From: Nitrospirae bacterium RBG_13_39_12 | Lineage (GTDB): Bacteria; Nitrospirota; Thermodesulfovibrionia; Thermodesulfovibrionales; SM23-35 | Reading direction: 5' to 3' | Assembly (NCBI GenBank): GCA_001805125.1 | Contig: MHEF01000123.1 | Location: 2,728-10,863, forward strand | Length of the DNA: 8,136 bases | Part shown: positions 5,815 to 8,136 of the stretch, one piece after another | How positions within the stretch are numbered: position 1 is the first letter of the stretch | How the letters are laid out: the number at the start of each line of letters is the position of its first letter | The notes under the pieces: generated by a model | Told to the model about the DNA's origin: nothing | The model's input: the letters and a program-made list of their open reading frames with translations, nothing else | Database searches by the model: none | Made by a program: the position numbers and the translations under genes

Positions 5815-6996
5815 ATGAACCGGCAAGTACCATTAAGGATATTATTCCTTCATCCGACCTTTACCTTCGGAGGCGCTGAGAGGACTGCCTTCAATCTCTT
5901 GCGAGGTTTAAACAAGGATAAATTCATTATTACTCTTGTTACATCTAAAAAGGTTGCACAACATTTTTCAGAACTGTCTCTGGGAAAGATTATTTACATT
6001 GATGAAATGGGGATTGACATTTGGTTTAGAGAGGTTACTATCGGTAATCTCAAAAAATTCTGGAGCGATGTCAGGATTATAGCCAAGCTGCTAAAAAGTG
6101 AATCACCTGAAATTGCCTTCGGGATGATGTATTATGCTTCTTCTCTTCTTTCTATAGCGAAGAAGATTTTCAGACTGAAAACCATCGTAATATCCAGCCC
6201 CAGAGGGCCGTTAAACGCCTATATTAATACCTTTTACAAGGATAAGAAGATAGACAGATTGTTCTGGAAACTGAATTTCTATTTTTCTTGTCATTATTCT
6301 GACGGGTTAGTAGTAGCATCAGATGGAACAAAAAGAGAGTGTATTGAAAACTATAAAGCCAGGCCCGAAAATGTGAAGGTCATAAACAATGGAATAGATG
6401 CAGAACGTGTGAGAGAAAGAGCTTTGGAGACTGTCGCTACGTCAATACCATCAGGTTATTTTATCATCTCCACTGCAGGAAGACTCGCCCATGAAAAGAA
6501 TTTACCTTTATTATTAAGGGCAATCTCTATGGTAAGAAAAACAGAAAAAGTAAAACTCATGATTATCGGCGATGGGCCTGATAGGCCGGAATTAGAAAGA
6601 CTTGCTTATGCCTTTGATATTAAGGATGACGTTTATTTCCCGGGTTTTCAGGAAAATCCGTATAAATTTATCAAGAGGTCGGATCTGTTTATTCATACTT
6701 GCCTTTTAGAGGGGTTTGGAAATGTTATTGTTGAGGCCATGGCCTGTGGTATCCCAGTTATTGCTACAGACTGTCCTTACGGCCCAAGGGAGATAATAAG
6801 AAATGATGAAAATGGAATTTTAGTGCCAATGGAGGATGTCGAAACCCTGGTACAAAAAATACTTTTACTCCTTCATGATGAAAATCTCAGGAAAAGATTA
6901 TCTGATAATGCCTACCACAGGTCACTGGACTTTTCTGTTGAAAGGATGGTTGAGGCGTATGAGAATTTTTTCCCCCGGTTTTTAAAAATCCTATAA
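5815..6996 (+). CDS. Glycosyltransferase family 4 (GT-B fold)
   Basis: Cytoplasmic or membrane-associated retaining glycosyltransferase that adds a sugar from a nucleotide donor to a growing glycan; 393 residues, typical for GT4. The N-terminal acceptor domain starts with ILFLHPTFTFGGAERTAFNL, where the GGAER glycine loop is characteristic. The linker has VINNGID (189-195). The C-terminal donor domain shows STAGRLAHEKNLPLLL (219-234), IIGDGPDRPELE (250-261) and the E-x7-E motif Glu299 to Glu307 in EGFGNVIVEAMACGIPVIA, which contacts the donor sugar; CPYGPREI follows. The gene starts 37 bases after the permease gene and is probably in the same operon. Its ATG has no good Shine-Dalgarno sequence, so translation may be weak or rely on upstream ribosomes; an earlier in-frame ATG at 5785 is closed by a TAA at 5806. 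Donor and acceptor specificity cannot be predicted. No transmembrane helix is evident. Confidence 0.92.
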   Translation: MNRQVPLRILFLHPTFTFGGAERTAFNLLRGLNKDKFIITLVTSKKVAQHFSELSLGKIIYIDEMGIDIWFREVTIGNLKKFWSDVRIIAKLLKSESPEIAFGMMYYASSLLSIAKKIFRLKTIVISSPRGPLNAYINTFYKDKKIDRLFWKLNFYFSCHYSDGLVVASDGTKRECIENYKARPENVKVINNGIDAERVRERALETVATSIPSGYFIISTAGRLAHEKNLPLLLRAISMVRKTEKVKLMIIGDGPDRPELERLAYAFDIKDDVYFPGFQENPYKFIKRSDLFIHTCLLEGFGNVIVEAMACGIPVIATDCPYGPREIIRNDENGILVPMEDVETLVQKILLLLHDENLRKRLSDNAYHRSLDFSVERMVEAYENFFPRFLKIL

Positions 6997-7030
6997 AAAC
7001 TATTGATATATTTTAAAGATTATGAGAGAA

Positions 7031-7059
7031 TTTCCACTAATAAGCAATTGTAATAATAT
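7031..7059 (+). promoter_or_regulatory. Possible weak promoter of the secreted-protein gene
   Basis: TTTCCA (7031-7036) and TAATAT (7054-7059) are 17 bases apart, and each matches four of six consensus bases. The region is AT-rich, so such matches arise easily. A promoter is plausible here because the gene has its own strong ribosome binding site and a different apparent role from the genes before it, but the assignment is weak. Confidence 0.2.
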
Positions 7060-7065
7060 AACTTT

Positions 7066-7073
7066 CGGAGGTG
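7066..7073 (+). promoter_or_regulatory. Strong ribosome binding site of the secreted-protein gene
   Basis: CGGAGGTG, with GGAGGT at 7067-7072 and five bases to ATG 7078, is the best-placed Shine-Dalgarno sequence in the window. It suggests high translation of the secreted protein, in contrast to the weak site before the glycosyltransferase gene. Confidence 0.75.
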
Positions 7074-7077
7074 TAAG

Positions 7078-8058
7078 ATGAAATGGAATGGAACTGGTTT
7101 AGTAATTTTTCTTTGCCTTGTATTAACTTTTGGTACCTTCTCAACAACGAAGGCAGATACCGTTCTCTTCCCTGTCATAGCTGTAAACCAGCCTTATGTT
7201 ACAACAATCGTCTCAGTTGTTAACAGGGGCGGGGGAACAAGTAAATCCACACACCTGCGATATATTTATAGTTACAAGGATACCTTTATCGGAGGTTTAC
7301 CCAACTATTCTGGTGGCTGTGCAGTCAGCTCTTTTGTAATGCCTACATGGGTTCCGGATATTGTCAGTTTTGATGCATCAGGAGCATATAACGGGGGATG
7401 GGCGCTCTTTAACGACCCTGATGACTATGGTGGCTCTTTCGCAATAGGTACAGCAGGTGCTCGAAGGGCATATCTGTTAGTAACTAACTCCGATGCTGTT
7501 GGAAACAGGGTAAATGTTGGGTACGGCTGGTCACTTGGAGGCGAGGCTATTGTAATGGATATCTTTGCAGGTGCAGCATGGGGATATAAGGCTGTAAATG
7601 ATGATACCGGTGAAGATTTTTCATTTTTTCCTACAGGGGTGATTAATGTTATGGAAACAGGTGAAAGCAGCAGGTTTGGTTTCTTTCCGCCCAGCGAATG
7701 GACAACCAAATTTTTTGTTACTCCTATCGGAGGCAATATGGATATGCTTGATTTGAATTCGACTATTCGCATAGCAGGATATAACGGTTCAGCGGCTGGG
7801 AGCATCACAGGGAGAGGATTTACAACTTATAATTTTAATGTTTCTCAATTTGTGAATTGTACCGCAGGCGTTGATTTATCTGACCTGATGGACAGCACAG
7901 CCTGGGCAGGCATTTACTATACAGGGGGATGGGGTTGGGTTTATAATGAGTCAGGCTCTCCTGCAATCGTTTACAAACTTGAGTATGTAGTCAATAATCC
8001 TACTTACGGTGGAACAAATAACAATGCGTATCTTTTAAGCACAGCAGATGGCCCATAG
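7078..8058 (+). CDS. Secreted Gly/aromatic-rich protein of unknown function
   Basis: 326 residues. The start has Lys2, a hydrophobic core (about 7-22) and a likely signal peptidase I site after T-K-A (cleavage 26/27), so the protein should be exported by Sec. The mature part begins DTVLFPVIAVNQPYVTTIVS and continues as short alternating hydrophobic segments broken by Gly, Asn and Asp turns, which suggests a beta-sandwich or other all-beta fold. It is rich in Gly, Tyr and Trp; two GGW segments (106-108 and 283-285) are each followed by an aromatic and acidic/Asn turn. Mature cysteines are Cys81 and Cys261, which could form one disulfide. No membrane anchor, LPxTG signal, enzyme motif or clear tandem repeat is visible. 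I do not recognise the family; an envelope, surface or matrix role is inference from export and the adjacent polysaccharide genes. Start is firm because of the strong ribosome binding site five bases upstream. Confidence 0.8.
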   Translation: MKWNGTGLVIFLCLVLTFGTFSTTKADTVLFPVIAVNQPYVTTIVSVVNRGGGTSKSTHLRYIYSYKDTFIGGLPNYSGGCAVSSFVMPTWVPDIVSFDASGAYNGGWALFNDPDDYGGSFAIGTAGARRAYLLVTNSDAVGNRVNVGYGWSLGGEAIVMDIFAGAAWGYKAVNDDTGEDFSFFPTGVINVMETGESSRFGFFPPSEWTTKFFVTPIGGNMDMLDLNSTIRIAGYNGSAAGSITGRGFTTYNFNVSQFVNCTAGVDLSDLMDSTAWAGIYYTGGWGWVYNESGSPAIVYKLEYVVNNPTYGGTNNNAYLLSTADGP

Positions 8059-8080
8059 TGTTGAACGAGATAAAAAAGTC

Positions 8081-8110
8081 TTGACAAGTGAGTAGTTTTT
8101 AAGCTAAAAT
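8081..8110 (+). promoter_or_regulatory. Sigma70-type promoter reading out of the window
   Basis: TTGACA (8081-8086) is a perfect -35 hexamer and TAAAAT (8105-8110) matches five of six -10 bases, with an 18-base spacer. Transcription would start near 8117 and run rightwards into a gene beyond the window. It begins 22 bases after the stop of the secreted-protein gene, so the next gene is probably a separate transcription unit. Confidence 0.65.
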
Positions 8111-8136
8111 TTGCACGAAAAAGCGGTATTTATAAA

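Noticed and set aside
7425..7808. 127-codon open frame on the - strand
   Set aside because: It lies wholly inside the secreted-protein gene, antisense, and is explained as a shadow of that gene.

Overview
The window looks like part of a chromosome from a moderately AT-rich, Gram-negative-type bacterium. The support is lipoprotein and Sec signal peptides, a Wzm/Wzt-type polysaccharide exporter, and an intergenic repeat ending in GAGATTGC/GCAATCTC with TGTCATTCTGAGC units. From memory, repeats of this style are common in Nitrospirota and Desulfobacterota genomes, but that placement is only inference. All genes lie on the + strand; no RNA gene, CRISPR array, transposase or integrase is visible.

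Left part (2-1359): the 3' part of a BNR/Asp-box (sialidase-fold) protein whose start is outside the window. It is coupled by a 1-base stop/start overlap to a small lipoprotein with an NTF2-like (SnoaL/DUF4440-type) body. A gene-free stretch (1360-1762) follows and holds a MITE-like repeat of about 183 bp (1467-1649).

Central part (1763-6996): a surface-polysaccharide export cluster, probably one operon. The order is a Wzt-type ATPase with a C-terminal carbohydrate-binding domain, a Gfo/Idh/MocA sugar oxidoreductase, a radical SAM/SPASM-like enzyme, a Wzm-type ABC-2 permease, and a GT4 glycosyltransferase. The oxidoreductase, radical SAM and permease genes overlap by 7-8 bases. The unusual point is that two modification enzymes sit between the two halves of the exporter. 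A working model is that the glycosyltransferase helps build an undecaprenyl-linked glycan, the two enzymes make or modify one of its sugars (possibly a terminal one), the Wzt C-terminal domain recognises the product, and Wzm/Wzt exports it.

Right part (7078-8136): a separately expressed gene with a strong ribosome binding site, encoding a secreted, Gly/aromatic-rich protein of unknown function. A good sigma70-type promoter after it (TTGACA, 18-base spacer, TAAAAT) reads out of the window. The most interesting parts are the split exporter with its embedded oxidoreductase/radical SAM pair, the radical SAM enzyme's reduced cluster-binding set, and the composite repeat. Nothing here proves a new system.
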